A DNA stretch of 64,000 bases, from assembly GCA_013396525.1 (NCBI GenBank), contig VWYX01000891.1, positions 176,633 through 240,632 of the forward strand, given 5' to 3'. Within the stretch, counting starts at the first letter, position 1, and every line of letters begins with the position of its first letter. Positions 49,031 through 61,800 of this stretch are shown here, piece by piece. The position numbers were made by a program, and so were the translations under genes. Source of the DNA: Chaetorhynchus papuensis. Lineage: Eukaryota > Chordata > Aves > Passeriformes > Rhipiduridae. Below the pieces are notes generated by a model. That model had not been told where the DNA came from, did not search any database, and saw nothing but the letters and a program-made list of their open reading frames with translations.

Positions 49031-49282
49031 GTTACTATTCCAAAGGAAATCCCCTGTGTTTGCACATTTATAGAGCTGAAACTGATCCTTAACAGCAGCC
49101 AAAGACAAGGACCAAGCACAAGTTGTGATGGACACACAGAACAAAACATCCCCATGGAGAGCCCCAGCATTTATTCTGATTTTCTCCCATTTGAGAGCTG
49201 ACATTTTAGGATTCATATCCTTACAGCTCTTCCCCATGGATACCACAACCAGGAGTTTACCCAGGACTAGAAGGAAGCTGGA

Positions 49283-49566
49283 TACCTACAGTGACAGGAT
49301 GAGAGGAAACAGCCTCGAGTTGTTCCAGGGGAGGTTTGGATTGGATATTAGGATGAATTTTTTCACAGAAAGGGTTGTAAAGCACTGGAAGAGGCGGTAG
49401 AGTTCCAGGGACGGAGTCACCGTCACTGGAAGTGTTCAAAAATCATGTGGATGTGGCACTTAGGGACATGGTTTAGTGGTGAACACGGTGGTGGTGCTGG
49501 GTTGGTGGTTGGACTCGATGAGATTAAAGGTCTTTTCCAACTCTAACAATTCTCTGATTCTATGAT
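49283..49566 (+). mobile_element. CR1 LINE 3' end
   Basis: CR1 3' region ending aattctctgattctatgatg, between KLHL40 and ZBTB47. Confidence 0.8.
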
Positions 49567-50159
49567 GTCATAGTACCACTGACAGGGGTGATAATCAATA
49601 ATAATTTTTTAAAAGAACAGATACAAACCTTGCAAAATAATTGCCTCACAGTGGTATGAAAATTCTGGTGTCACAAATCATACCTGGCTGATTCATCTAG
49701 ATCAAAATGAAGTTGTGGAGGAACTAAAAGACGTTTGGAGGGAAAAAGAATTCAGGGGGAGTAAAGGAATCAGAGTCTTGTCCTGGTTTCATTTGAAGGA
49801 TTTAAAAAGTTACAGGATAAGCTCCTTAGAGGACAATCACATCAGAACAGTAATGAAATATTTTCAGAAGAAAAAGAAATCCAAGGTGACTGGCTGTCAC
49901 AAAGTAGCTTTAAAAAAAAAAGAGGAACAAAAATCTTTGAAACAATCAAATGTGTGAAAAATGCACTGAAAAGAAATAGACACCTTCTGCCCAGTTTGGC
50001 AGAAATTCATGTAGACAATTCCCAAGCTAATTAAAGATGAATCTTCCAAATAGCTTCTGGCAGAAAAGAAAAAAAGAAAAACTAAGAAAAATTTTTTAAA
50101 ATAATCCCTGCATAGAATAACCATTTTTAAAAGTTATTTATTGCAGTGTCAGGATCCCA

Positions 50160-50312
50160 CCTCCTGCCTCCACCAACACCGTCCCTGGAAGTGTTCAGGA
50201 AATTAGTGGAAGTTGCACTCAGTGCCCTGGTCTGGTTGGTGATTGGTCAAAGGTTGACTCAATGATCTTGGAGGTATTTTCCAGCCTTAATCATTCTGTG
50301 ATTCCATGACCT
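50160..50312 (+). mobile_element. CR1 LINE 3' end
   Basis: A short CR1 end (ccctggaagtgttcagg to cattctgtgattccatg) in the KLHL40-ZBTB47 interval. Confidence 0.75.
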
Positions 50313-51993
50313 TTGCTTCAGCTCTTCTTGCTGAATGCAGGCTGGAAAGTTGTTGATGATCCTGAGGGTTAATCCCCATTCACTTCCTGCCACATTTCTT
50401 GGCTGTCCTGGAGGAATTCTGGGTTTTTTGAAGCCAACAGGAGAATGTTGTGGACCTTGCATGAGTTGTTGTGATGTGGTCCTTGATACAGGCTCAAGAA
50501 GTTTCAAATAAACTGGAGTTTGGTGCTCTCGTGTGGTTCACATCCATTATAAAGCTGTGGAGATGCCACCACTGGCACAGGGCAGGAAACCGTAAAAGGA
50601 AAAATAGCTGTTGTGTAAAAAGACCCAGAAGAACTTGGGGAGAAGACTCAGCATGCTGCTCTGAGGAAGGCAGCAAAGTTGGACATCACAAAATGAAAGT
50701 CTGCCCTGGGGATGTTCTTCCACCTCTCCAAGAAGCTGTGTCAGTCCAAAGGCCATGACAGATAAGAAGTGCCACCAGGAATGCTCAGAGAGGCATCACT
50801 CCCCACTGCTGCCTGGTGTTTTCCTGGCTCAGATGCAACAGCTCTGGTGGCACAGGTCCCCCTACGGATAATGGCAGTGGCAGTGGCAAAGACTACATCC
50901 AAAGGCTGAGGGAAAACCATTACCTTCCCAATATCCATGCTGATATTGTTGGCGAGGTTCCCCCTGCTCCATTTTAAAGTAATAAAGGCACTGGGTGCTT
51001 TTGGATGTGCTCCTTGGTTTCTCCACTGCCGACAGAGGAGATCAGAGAGCTGCTACTCAGAGTTCACACAAACCTGATGGAGCCAGTAGGACTAGGAGCC
51101 CAGTCCTTACCCCAGGGCTGTAAGCACTGAATCCCTTCTTCTATCCACTCACCACCCTTCCCTGAAAAGCTCTTTTTTTGTTGGCCCCAGAACAGTCAAG
51201 TTGTCTCACACACACGCACACACCTCCCACCAAACCCAACACAGAGCCTATACATGTGAAGAAGTGGCAGCAGTCAACATTCCATAGGAAGCTCACCCTC
51301 CCCGTCTGACTGCTCACACTGTTGCCTGAAAAAAACCCTTCTAAGAGAAAAGAAAAAAAATTGGGGGGGAAGAAAAAGATAAAGCAAAATTAAGATAACA
51401 AAGAAAGTGGTGGAACTTTAGATTTTCTTTTATAAAAGACAAATTGTTTATTGATTCAGTCCTTCCACTTGCAACCTCTTTGGTAACAGTCATAACACTT
51501 ACAGACTGGGAGAACGCAGTGGAAAGGCCCAGTTCTGACCTCTCACCAATTTCAGAGCCCAGTGAGCCCCAACGTGCCTTGGTGAGAGGCCAAAAGCAGG
51601 TTTCAAAGCATGGCCAAGGACCTGGCCTCGAGGGACAACCCAAACCAGCCTCCCTACCGTGACTCGTCGTGCTTGTGGGCAGCCGAGAGAGCAGCCCCAG
51701 CAACCCCAGGCAGAAGATGGCTTGGGATGGGGATGTCTGACTGGGAGTTGTGCCCTGGGAGGTGGCTTTGATGAACCTCTTGGGACCTCCTGGACATTGG
51801 CCAACGGGACTGTCGACGAAGCAAGACTCGCCCGTTCCTGCGGTAGACAATGACTTGCCTCAGTTGGCCCCATGGGGATGGACTAATCCAACCATCTCAG
51901 CCTCCCCCTCCTCACACCATCCCAAAGAGAGTAACTGCTGTACTTGGAGTTAAAGATAAACATATATTGATTACACATGGTCATAAAAAAAAA

Positions 51994-51994
<1 letters not shown>

Positions 51995-52026
<32 letters not shown>
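51995..52026 (+). repeat. TAA microsatellite
   Basis: About 10.5 TAA units within the presumed ZBTB47 3' UTR. Confidence 0.9.
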
Positions 52027-52027
<1 letters not shown>

Positions 52028-52556
52028 ATTTCCTAGAACATTACTTAAGATGCTTCCGAAAAGCATCCAAGCTTCCCCTCCCCTCCCCGCCTTCCCTTAA
52101 TCTATACAGAATAAAGTGCTTCGTTTAGTTTGTTCACACTTGTAGAGCCACCAATACACTCTTAACTTGGCATGTCTGGGCAACCAATACTGAATGCCGT
52201 AAAATAATACAGAGCCAAACACCAGGCATGAGAAACTAGTTTTGAGGCAAGTGCTTGGGGTTTCATTCATTTCCTTCAAGTTCCATGCTACAGAGGTTGT
52301 TCTTATTCCTATTTTTTTTTCTCCGTTTCTTTAAAATTATTATTTTCTTCCTTTGTAAGTTCGACCCAACTCCCGTCGTGGTTCCGTGTCTCTAGGCAGG
52401 GCTGCGTGTGGGGAAGCTCTTGCCGTCCGTGTGAACAAAGGGCGTCTGTCCATCTGTCCTTCCCTCCTGACTTCGGGCAAACCAAGAGTCACCTCAGAGG
52501 AGTTGTCTAGCAGCGGATGCTCGTCGCTATTGCACTGTCACAGCCATTCCCACCTG

Positions 52557-52592
52557 TCCATCCATCCATCCATCCATCCATCCATCCGTCCG
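52557..52592 (+). repeat. TCCA microsatellite
   Basis: About eight TCCA units with two TCCG variants at the right, in the presumed ZBTB47 3' UTR. Confidence 0.9.
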
Positions 52593-55500
52593 TCACCTTC
52601 CCACCGTGCCGGGGTTATGGCTGTGGTCCAAATGGCCAGCTGTGCCTCATGGATATGTGAGGCGAACTGGTCTGTGCTACCAGGCTCCTGGGATATATAA
52701 ACCAAAAATGACCCTCCCCACATGATTCCCTCCCTCCCCAAAGTTCAAATGAAGGGTGGAGTGGGGGAAAAGAAATTCCAACCCAGACAGGTCTGGGGTT
52801 TAGGTGTGTGGGAAGAGCTGTCAGCTGAACGTTGCGTTGCGGCGTATTCAGGAACTGCGTAATGGAAATCAAGCCCCTCTCCACCCTCGCGGTCTGTCAA
52901 AGAAGGGATGTGAGAGATTAAGGTGCAAGAGTTAAAAAAAAAAAAAAAAAGAATTTAAAAAAATTTAAAACAAAACAAAAAGCTTGAAAACAACGGACCC
53001 AACTCTCCTGCCTCCTGCCCTGTCTAACCCCAAGGGGTGCAACAGGGCCGGCTGGGATGGATCCGGGATGGACGAGGCACTGCGGGAGCGACTCGTCCGA
53101 GCTCTTAGTACACGAACGAAAACCAGACATGAAGACACACTGGGGCTGAGTCAGGGTGTAGACAAAAGGGCTTGGAGGCCTTGTAGGACTCCTGGGAACT
53201 ACGCAGGCCTTGGAGAGGGGAGGGAGCAGCAGGGATCTGGTTCTCCAAAGTGCTGTGTGCATGGTCACATCTCGACGTCTCCAAGTGGCTCCACGAGCAG
53301 GCTCTCGAAGGGGATCGGACGCAGCTGGGACCAGTCTCTGGGCTTTCCACTGGGCTTCCAGCCTCAAGGAAGTGCTCTCATCTCACAGAGATGTCCGAGG
53401 GGGCAGGTCCTCACTGGGAGAGGATGAAACGGGACAGGAACAGGGAAAGCCACTTCCAGGTGAGCGGAACAAGGGAGCACATGTTGGCGTGGGTGTTTAC
53501 ATGGGGGGGAAGTCTGTCAGCTGATGGGCTCCGTCGCAGAAGACCATAAAAGCAAGGTGAGCCCTCCTCAGGGCACACCGCTCCTATCCTGTCTCAAGGC
53601 TGAACATGAGGGGAAAGAAGCACTAGGAGGCCCAAGGGGATGGGATCTGGAAGGCAGCAGAGGAGGAGACAGCACGGACCACTCCAACACCTCCACGGGT
53701 ATCACTGAATGCTTCTGTAAAGCAATCATCTTCCAGTACAGGTCATGGTCCCTTCAGACAGCCAATGGCCCCCAAGAGCCCTCATCCCTCATGGGTGTGT
53801 GTTTGAGAAGGTTTTGCACTGTCCGAACGAGCCCCAGGGTCATGGAGGGGGATAGCAGAGAAGCCTTTGGAACCCACCTGAGAAGGTCAATATGGCAAGG
53901 CAGCTCCACCATAGCAACCTCCTTTTGCTCGGAGCAGATGGAGCTGGGGGTGAGCTCACTGGTTCTGAGAGAGGCTCTGGGGATCCATGGGATCCTAGCC
54001 AACACAAAGATGAAAAGGAATTTGTGGCTCCAAAATGCTAACATCAGTCAGCTTTCCCAAGATGCCAGGCATGGGGGCAACCACTCAGCAGGAGGTCACC
54101 TCAAAGAGCACTCAGGAGAATAGCAGATGCTGCCCTGTCCTGTGTCCCAGTCAGCAAAGCCCCTGAGCATGTGGCAGAATCCTCCCATCTCTGCAGGGAC
54201 AGCCTCAATGCTGCCCAAGTACTTTGCTGATTTGGTCCAGGAGATGAAACACCAAGACTTTTCACAGAGCCAGACCTGGCTCCCTGTCCCCAGCACTCTG
54301 TTGTCACCCAGCACAAGCTGCATATGAGAAAAGGTTCCTGCAGCCCACTCAGTGATCTCTTTCCTTCTTGCCTACCAACAGTGCTGCTCACCACCTCCTC
54401 CATGACCTGACCCATGTCTGTAGGTGACCTCAACATTGGCTTTAGGAGCACGGCATCAACTGCAACAGCCCCCTGCCTCTTGCCAGCCCTTCTCTGCCCA
54501 TGCTGGGTGCTCTCTGACTCCAAAGGGGACATTTCCTCAGGCAGGGACCACATACAGCCATGGTCAGTCCAATGCATGACACCCTGGGGCAGAGCACAGC
54601 AGCGATTGACCCTGCTGGGACCTCAGTGCCCAACAAAAAGGTGGCAGCAAAGCCTTCCTCTTCTCCTTCTCCTCAGCGTGAAGCCAGCCATATTATCAAC
54701 AATCACTAAGCAACGCCACAGGGCTTCACCAAAACAAGCACAGCCCTCACTGGTCCCCTCTGGTCCCCCCCAAACCAGGACAGGGCAACGGATGCCAGCA
54801 CCACAAGGAGAGGCGAAGCTCGGGAGAGCAATGCAGGCAACAAACCGGAGATTGGGACAGCATCATCATCCCCAGGCTGAACACAGTCTTGCTTTAGCTC
54901 TGAACCTTGCAATGGGACCGACCTGGAGCTCACCCATCACTCAGGGGTTTATTCGGATTGTTAAGGCACTATTCTGGGCCGATTCTGCCAAGAAACAGAA
55001 GCGTCCTGCTCCTCTGTCCCAGGCTACCTTCCTGCCGGTCCCAAAGCTAGCTGAGCTCTCCCAGGAACAGCTCCCTGACTCCAGAGCATCCCCAGGAGCC
55101 CAGCTCCTGCTGGGATTAGCAGAGAGGACACCCCAGAACCCAGCTCCCTTAGGGCACCCCAAAACTGAACCGAAAGTGAGCTGCAGATGCCCCGAGATGC
55201 AAGGCGGGTGTTTGTGCTTTTGCCTGTGGAGGAAGAAAACCTGTCGTAGGGAAGGAAGACTTGTCAAGGGCTGCTAACAAGAGCGTGCTAATGGCTTTCC
55301 AATGGGGATATCTGCTCGCTTGCCACGGACCACTGGGGCTGGCAGTGGTGGGTTCCTCTGTGGCGCCCACCTCTCAACCCCGTGGGTGAAGAGCCTGACT
55401 TGAAAGACCAGCTTTACAGTACAGGGATTCAAGCACCACTAACTAGAATTCGGCTTAGAAATATTGATGCACTGGCCAGCAAGCTCAAGCCTGGATATCC

Positions 55501-55823
55501 TGCTCCTCCCAGCCTCACCAGCATCCCAGCAGGAAGATGAAGCCGGAGTGTGGGAAGGTGAAATGGAGAGTGACACCTTTTACCTACACCCTTACGGACG
55601 GATGGCGGTTTCCCCCCCACACCCACGCTCCTCAGGGGGGGCTTCCTCCTGCTCCCCCTCTCTGCAGAGAATGATGGGTGAGAAAAAGGAATAAAAACCC
55701 AAAACAACCCCAAAACGAGGAGAAAGGGGGGTAGAGAGCAAGCAAAGCCTTGGCTCCCTGGGGGAAAGGCGTTCCCAAAGGGCAGAGCAGTCCGTGCAGG
55801 CGCGTGGCCGGGGTGGGGGGCAC

Positions 55824-58800
55824 CTAATTGTTGTTTGAATTTATCCTCCCCGCAGGAAACAGGGGAGGGGGTGGTGGTAGGTGAGGAGGAGGAGGGAGGG
55901 TCTGTGGAAGAGGATGGAGCAGCGGCAGGGGCAGCGGGGAGACGCCGGGGCCGGGGGGCAGCGGAGCCGGGCTGGTGGCGGGTTGGGGGACGGCCGTGTC
56001 CGAAGCCAGGGGGTTGCTGACGCGGAAACATTTCTCCTTGTGGGCTTTGAGCATGTTGGAGAAGCGGAAGCGCTGGCCGCAGACGTCGCACGGGTACGGC
56101 TTCTCCCCGGTGTGGGTCCGGCGGTGCCGCTTCATGTTGGGGCGGCTGGTGAAGCTCTTCCCACAGATCTCGCAGATGTAGGGCTTCTCACCTGAGGATG
56201 GGACAGGAGGGGTGAGAAGCTGTAGATGCTGAAAGGGCTTTAGCAGTGAATTTCTTCAGCTCTCTAGCATTTTGTGAGAACTGTGTCTTTCCCATGCAAG
56301 CTAACTAAAACAAAGTTACCAGTTCATTAAATATCCACACCTGTGACTTGTTTTTGCTGGATTGTTATGGCTTCAACTAGAAAAACACTTGGGAACGGAA
56401 GTGTTAAGAGTTGGGCCAATTCCCCTTGGCCAGAGAACCAATTACTTTATGCCATTTAATTCACTTTTTGCAAACTAATATATAAAACCTTGGGAAAAAA
56501 GCCATTAAACCAGGCTTGCCACCATTCCTACTGACCCTGGACTTCGTGTGGTTTTTCTACGCGCCCGCGTTGCAACAGTGACAAGAAGCTCCTGGTTAGG
56601 CCAGGTGTCAGAGACTGGAAAGATTTGATATTTTGAGACATTTTGGGGTATACGTGTGTGGGGAAAGGGCAGGTTGGGCCTTGCCCCGATGAGGCAGTGG
56701 ACGGCCCCACACACCCCAACCCCAGAGTCTGTATCCCAGCCTGGCAGGGTCTGCCAATCATGGCACACTGGAGGCAGTGCTCCACTCTCCCCTAATCCAC
56801 CTCATGAGTGAGCAAATGACCAGAAATCCCACCTGGGAGAAGGGCCCTTGAGGATCGAGGGGTATTTAAGGCCAAACACCAGGCTGTCATGTTCATCTAG
56901 ACCCTACTTTTGTTTTGGGAGTTCTGTCTGAAGCCAGGAGTTGGTAGCTATATGTATGCTTTTCTATATCTTTTCTGTCTTTTTTTCTCTTTCTTCTCCT
57001 TCTAATTCCCTCTCCTTGGAATATTTTGAGTAACTTAACATCGAATGGGTTTAAAGTTTGCTAAGTTGAGTGGGTCAAGTTAAAGCCGTGAGAAGTGTTT
57101 TATGTTAGTTGAATGCTGTACTAAGCCTTTTGCCAAAGTTCCCTGATTTTTCAAAATTTTGCCAGCAAACCTTGTGTTATTTTGACCTCTTTAGAATATC
57201 CTCTTGCTATTTCTCCCATGTGTCCAACTCAGAGATTGTGAACCATTGTTAGCCCTTCCAAAAGTCTCATCAAGCGAGTCGACTGGGGCCTCACCAATGC
57301 CCCCCAAAACCCCATCCTTCCACCCACTCAAAGATGTTACCCTCATCCCAATGCTCTTTCCGTGGGAGAGCCTGACTGTGGGGATTTGGGGCCAGGCAAG
57401 GGGGAGGTCTCACCTGTGTGCGTCTTCATGTGCTCATCAAAGTACTGCTTCATGTTGAAGTCCTTGCCACACCACTGGCACATGAACTGCTTGTGGCCGA
57501 TGTGGATGCTCATGTGGGAACGCAGCTGATATTTGTACTGGAAGCGCTCGTTGCAGTTCTGTGGGGGCGAGGAGTTGTTGATGAGCACTGAAAATATCCC
57601 CACATTCCCCTCAAATCATAAGCAGCGAAGAAATCATTTTTTTTTTACCCAAAAAAAACCCCCTAAAAATGTTTTTTTGGGACATACCCTGGCTGGATGG
57701 GCTTGAGGTGGGATGCAAAGTCCAGGCACTGGGGGGCAGATCCTGGCATTGGACAAGTTTCATCATAAAGTTGGTGGGCCCTTCAAACCAGGAGGGGATG
57801 CAAGGTTTGGAAAAGTGTGAGATCACCCCTACAGCTGCACTGGCACAAAGCAAGGTGGAAGCCCCAAGAAGTGGAAGATCTTTCTCCAGATCAGTGGTTT
57901 TGCCCTTGTTTGACGGGTGGGGCGACAGCCAGGACCTTACCTCGCACTTGAAAGGCTTTTCCCCGGAGTGCTGGAGCGAGTGGACCTTGAGGGACATGCT
58001 GCGCTTGAAGGACTTCCCACAGGTCTCGCAGGTGAAGGGCATGTCCTTGGTGTGTGCTGGTGGGGACAGGGGCAGGGTCAGGAGCCCTCCACACACCTCC
58101 ACCATCCATGTCCCCACACCCCAGCTGTGGATCCCAACACCAGTGCCCAACCCCAGCAAACCCAAAGCATCTCTGGAAGATATATGGCAGCAACATGTCA
58201 AGCACTTCCCTGCCAAACCCCCATTCTTTTGAGTCTCTTTGGTGGCTCCAAGGCCCAGGGACCTGACCACTGTTGCCATGTGCAACTTGCTTTTCAAAGG
58301 CCAGCACTGGTGTGGTCTGGTCCTCTTTTACACTTCAAACCTTCCTTTGATCACTTGTGAACAATAAAATAAATGGGATTCCCCAGCACCATGTCCAAAG
58401 CCAGCATTGAGCAGACATTAGTTCAGCATTCAATATCAGGCCAAATTTCAAGATGGTGATGCGAGAAAGCTCACCCAAGAGTCAGCCCAGCCCTGAACAC
58501 CCAACATGACAGCAACAGAAAACATCTTTCATTGTCAGATTGATGGATCAATGCCCCCAGCTGCAGTATTCACGCTGGGGCATGGACTTCTCACAAGATG
58601 GAGAAGTGCAAAGACGTTTATTGTGCAGTTTCCATTACCTAAATACCAGCCCACAAACAGGATATAACCTCATATAAACAGGAAGAATACATCCCAGAGT
58701 GTCTTCCATTCACCTGAAGTATTGCCTAGATATTACCTATTATGGTAGTAGATAAGCAATACCCTATAAGGTTACAAACCACAATCTTCCCACACAATTG

Positions 58801-61800
58801 GTCAAGAAGGCCATAAACCCATAATCCTCTTTTCCAGCCCATCTCAGGTGACCTGGATGTGTTTCCATGGTTACCTCAGGGCCTAGGGAAGAGGCTTATC
58901 CTAGGCCTTCCAGGCCTGCTTTTTATAACACCTATGGTGTAACTCTACACCAACAAGATCTCCCCGTGCCACTGGGGCCTCCCACACTCACCAACCATGT
59001 GTTTGCGCACGTGGGCCATGGTGTAGAACTTCTTCTCGCAGATCTCGCAGGAGAACTTCTTCTCTGCATAGCCATGGACGATCTTGTTATGCTCGTGGAG
59101 AGACCAGAGCTTCTTGAACCCCTTCCCACACGTCACACACTGCAAGGAGACAGGAGATGGTCAGGGAAGCAGGGGAAGCAGCTTCATCCATGGAAAGGGA
59201 ACATCACTGGTATCAAAAATCTTAACAAGCATCAAGTATGATACAGACCTTGTCACTCCAAAACCTCCAACTTCAAATTTCTATCCATGGGATGAGCAAG
59301 GGACAATGACCTTCCAGGGGATCTCCATCAATGGCTGTATCAGGTCTTGCATAAGCAACAGCTCATGCACCAAGGCCCTATTCCCAACGGGGAATTTTAT
59401 TCCTAAATGAAGATGTTACATAAAATAATCCCAACCCTCTGTGCACTGGAAAGTTGAAAAAAATATAAAAAAAAGGAGAATCCCAAACCAGGGCAGCAGC
59501 ACAACTCCGGTCTTCGGCAGATATTATGGATACTTCACCACTAAACTGGTTTTCCAAACGGATCTGTGGTTCCATTACATCCAAATAGACCAAAATGGAC
59601 CCAAACCACCAGTCCATCAGCACAAGGAGAACAACATGACATGCAACGTCTTCCCCAAGAAATTGTGGTGGAGAACCACTTCAGCTCCAAAAAGTTCAGT
59701 GTTCCTCTGGGAGTTCCCAGGAAAAGCTCCAGCTTCTGTGTGAGACCTGTTTGAGGCATGTGAGACCAGTTCAGTGCTCAGGGAAACACAGGAGAGAGAT
59801 GTCCACAAAGGAAACCACTGCCAGAAGCCAAAGGTCAACTCCTTCCTCTTTATCTTTCCATGACTCACATTCTTCTTGGTCAACAGGGATAAAACCATCC
59901 CTTCTCTCCTTGCAGATTTGTTGGAAAAACCATGCCTTGAAGGTATCTTGCAACAACGTGGCTGAGTGGTACTGGTGAACCCAGGGAGGGATTCCTCCAC
60001 TTCTCCTCCTTCCCAGAGGAACAGATGCTCCTCGATGGGCTTCAACCAAATTTTGCTGTGATACCATGAAAAACACACCATTTTGCTGTGCAGTCGCAGT
60101 ATTTTTCCATATATATTTATATTTAGGTGCCTCAAAGGAAAAATTAGGGTCACAGAGCCATTCCCAAGCCTCATCCTCTTCGTCTTGCCATGCTCGAATG
60201 TCAACATGAGTAGTCCTCCGAGTCCCGCTGTTCCCAAGCACGTATTTTCATGGATCAGAACGGCTTTATCTCTGTTTTAAGGGATATTTCAGGGCTAATT
60301 CAGGACTAGAGCCTGATATCAAAAACACATCAATATCCATTTTCTCCACTTAAAATGAAAGAGGCTGCAGGGGAATTTCAAAATGAAAGGTAGAAGGAAA
60401 ACAGCAGAGGTAGGAAAACCCCCGGGGCTGGGACCAAACACCCTGGAGGGCCGAGTTCTGTGTCCTCAGTTACTGTTGAAAATTATCACTCAAAGATGTG
60501 GAAGTAACATCCAAATGAGGGGAAAAAATGAGGATATAAATTCTTTCAGGTTAAAAGGAAAACCATACTGAAGCTGGCCAAAAAAAAGAGTTTGAAGGAC
60601 AACTCAATAAAGCAAAGGATGAATCACTTTTCAGGTGGTGGAGTAGGATGCACATTATGGAGATGAGGAACGAACACAGGGAGCAGGATGGTGCTTAAAA
60701 CCTAAAGCTTTATGGATGAAATTTGGGGACAAAACAGGGAAAGAAAGCAGCAGACCCAACTGGGATAAGATGGATGGCCCCCCCATGGATCTGATTAAAA
60801 CCCAAGAAATAAAAACTGTTTACTGTAGGTACAGAGCCAAAAAAGATTCTTTCTCCATCCAGACATAATTCCATGGTATGTTGATAGTTATTAAATATCA
60901 TCAGAGCAAATGGAGTGGATTTGGCTATTTGTAAAATTAAAAATGCTCAATTAAGTGGGAGACAATGATCCCTTTTTCCGCAGAAGGAGGTCACTGCACA
61001 GGCAGTTGTGGTTTGTCCTATTCCAAAATGGTCTGGAAAAGGGATAAAAAGGAGGGGGGAAGAAAAGAAGCAGTGAGGTGACAGCCCCATGTCATCCACC
61101 TGGAAAGTAGATGAAGCTGAAGAAACATTCTGGGGAAACTCCTTTTTAACTGCTCAGGTTTTATGTTAGGCTCTGAAACAGCCATCACCACACAGGTATT
61201 GGAGATGGCACTCATCCATTCTGGGAAAAAGCATCGAAAAAAAGCAACTTCAGCACTGTGAATTTGTCAGGAAGATGCACCAGAGGGTCAGTGACTGCTT
61301 CACCTACGAGCCAAGACTGTTCCTGCCTCCATGTTCCCTGCTCGCCAGGATCTGCCTCATTCCCTATTTTATTTGGGATGCCGTCAGTGAAGGGCTCCAG
61401 TAGCACTTGGGTTGTGTTACCTTCATTCAGGAGAGCTGTGAGATCATTTAAAATCCGGTCGCTGGTGGAAAGGGTGATGGGATAAGCTCTCCAAAACTTG
61501 GTATATTTTTAATTATTAGCAGCAGCATCCTGTGAAACAGCTCGTCAGGAATTACGAGATGGGAATTTGGAGGGATCTTCAGGAACACACATTTGCTGCT
61601 CTGATTGGATGCCTCCCTATCTCCCCAAAACTGGCTGGATGTAACAGAGTCAATTTGCCAACACAGGATCTCATTAGCACAGCGGAAGGACACACCAAGC
61701 CCGAACCATGCATGGATGTCAAAAGCACTCAGAAATTTGCTAATACACACAAAAAAAGCACAAAAGGCAGATTAAAACCATTTTAACTACTGTCAGCAAA

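Larger units (their letters stand above)
51447..55823 (-). other. ZBTB47: ZBTB47 3' untranslated region (candidate)
   Basis: On the minus strand about 4.4 kb lies between the ZBTB47 stop and an AATAAA at 51452-51447. The sequence is non-repetitive apart from a TAA repeat (51995-52026) and a TCCA repeat (52557-52592). No CR1 or LTR is visible here, in contrast to neighbouring DNA, which fits a long constrained 3' UTR. Long plus-strand frames here (for example 53524-54123 and 54414-55277) look like chance. The true polyadenylation site is not proven. Confidence 0.4.

Noticed and set aside
53524..54123. 199-residue plus-strand open frame
   Set aside because: Same interval and same reasons; no family resemblance.
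54414..55277. 287-residue plus-strand open frame
   Set aside because: Falls in the presumed ZBTB47 3' UTR, has no recognisable domain or splice context, and composition looks random.
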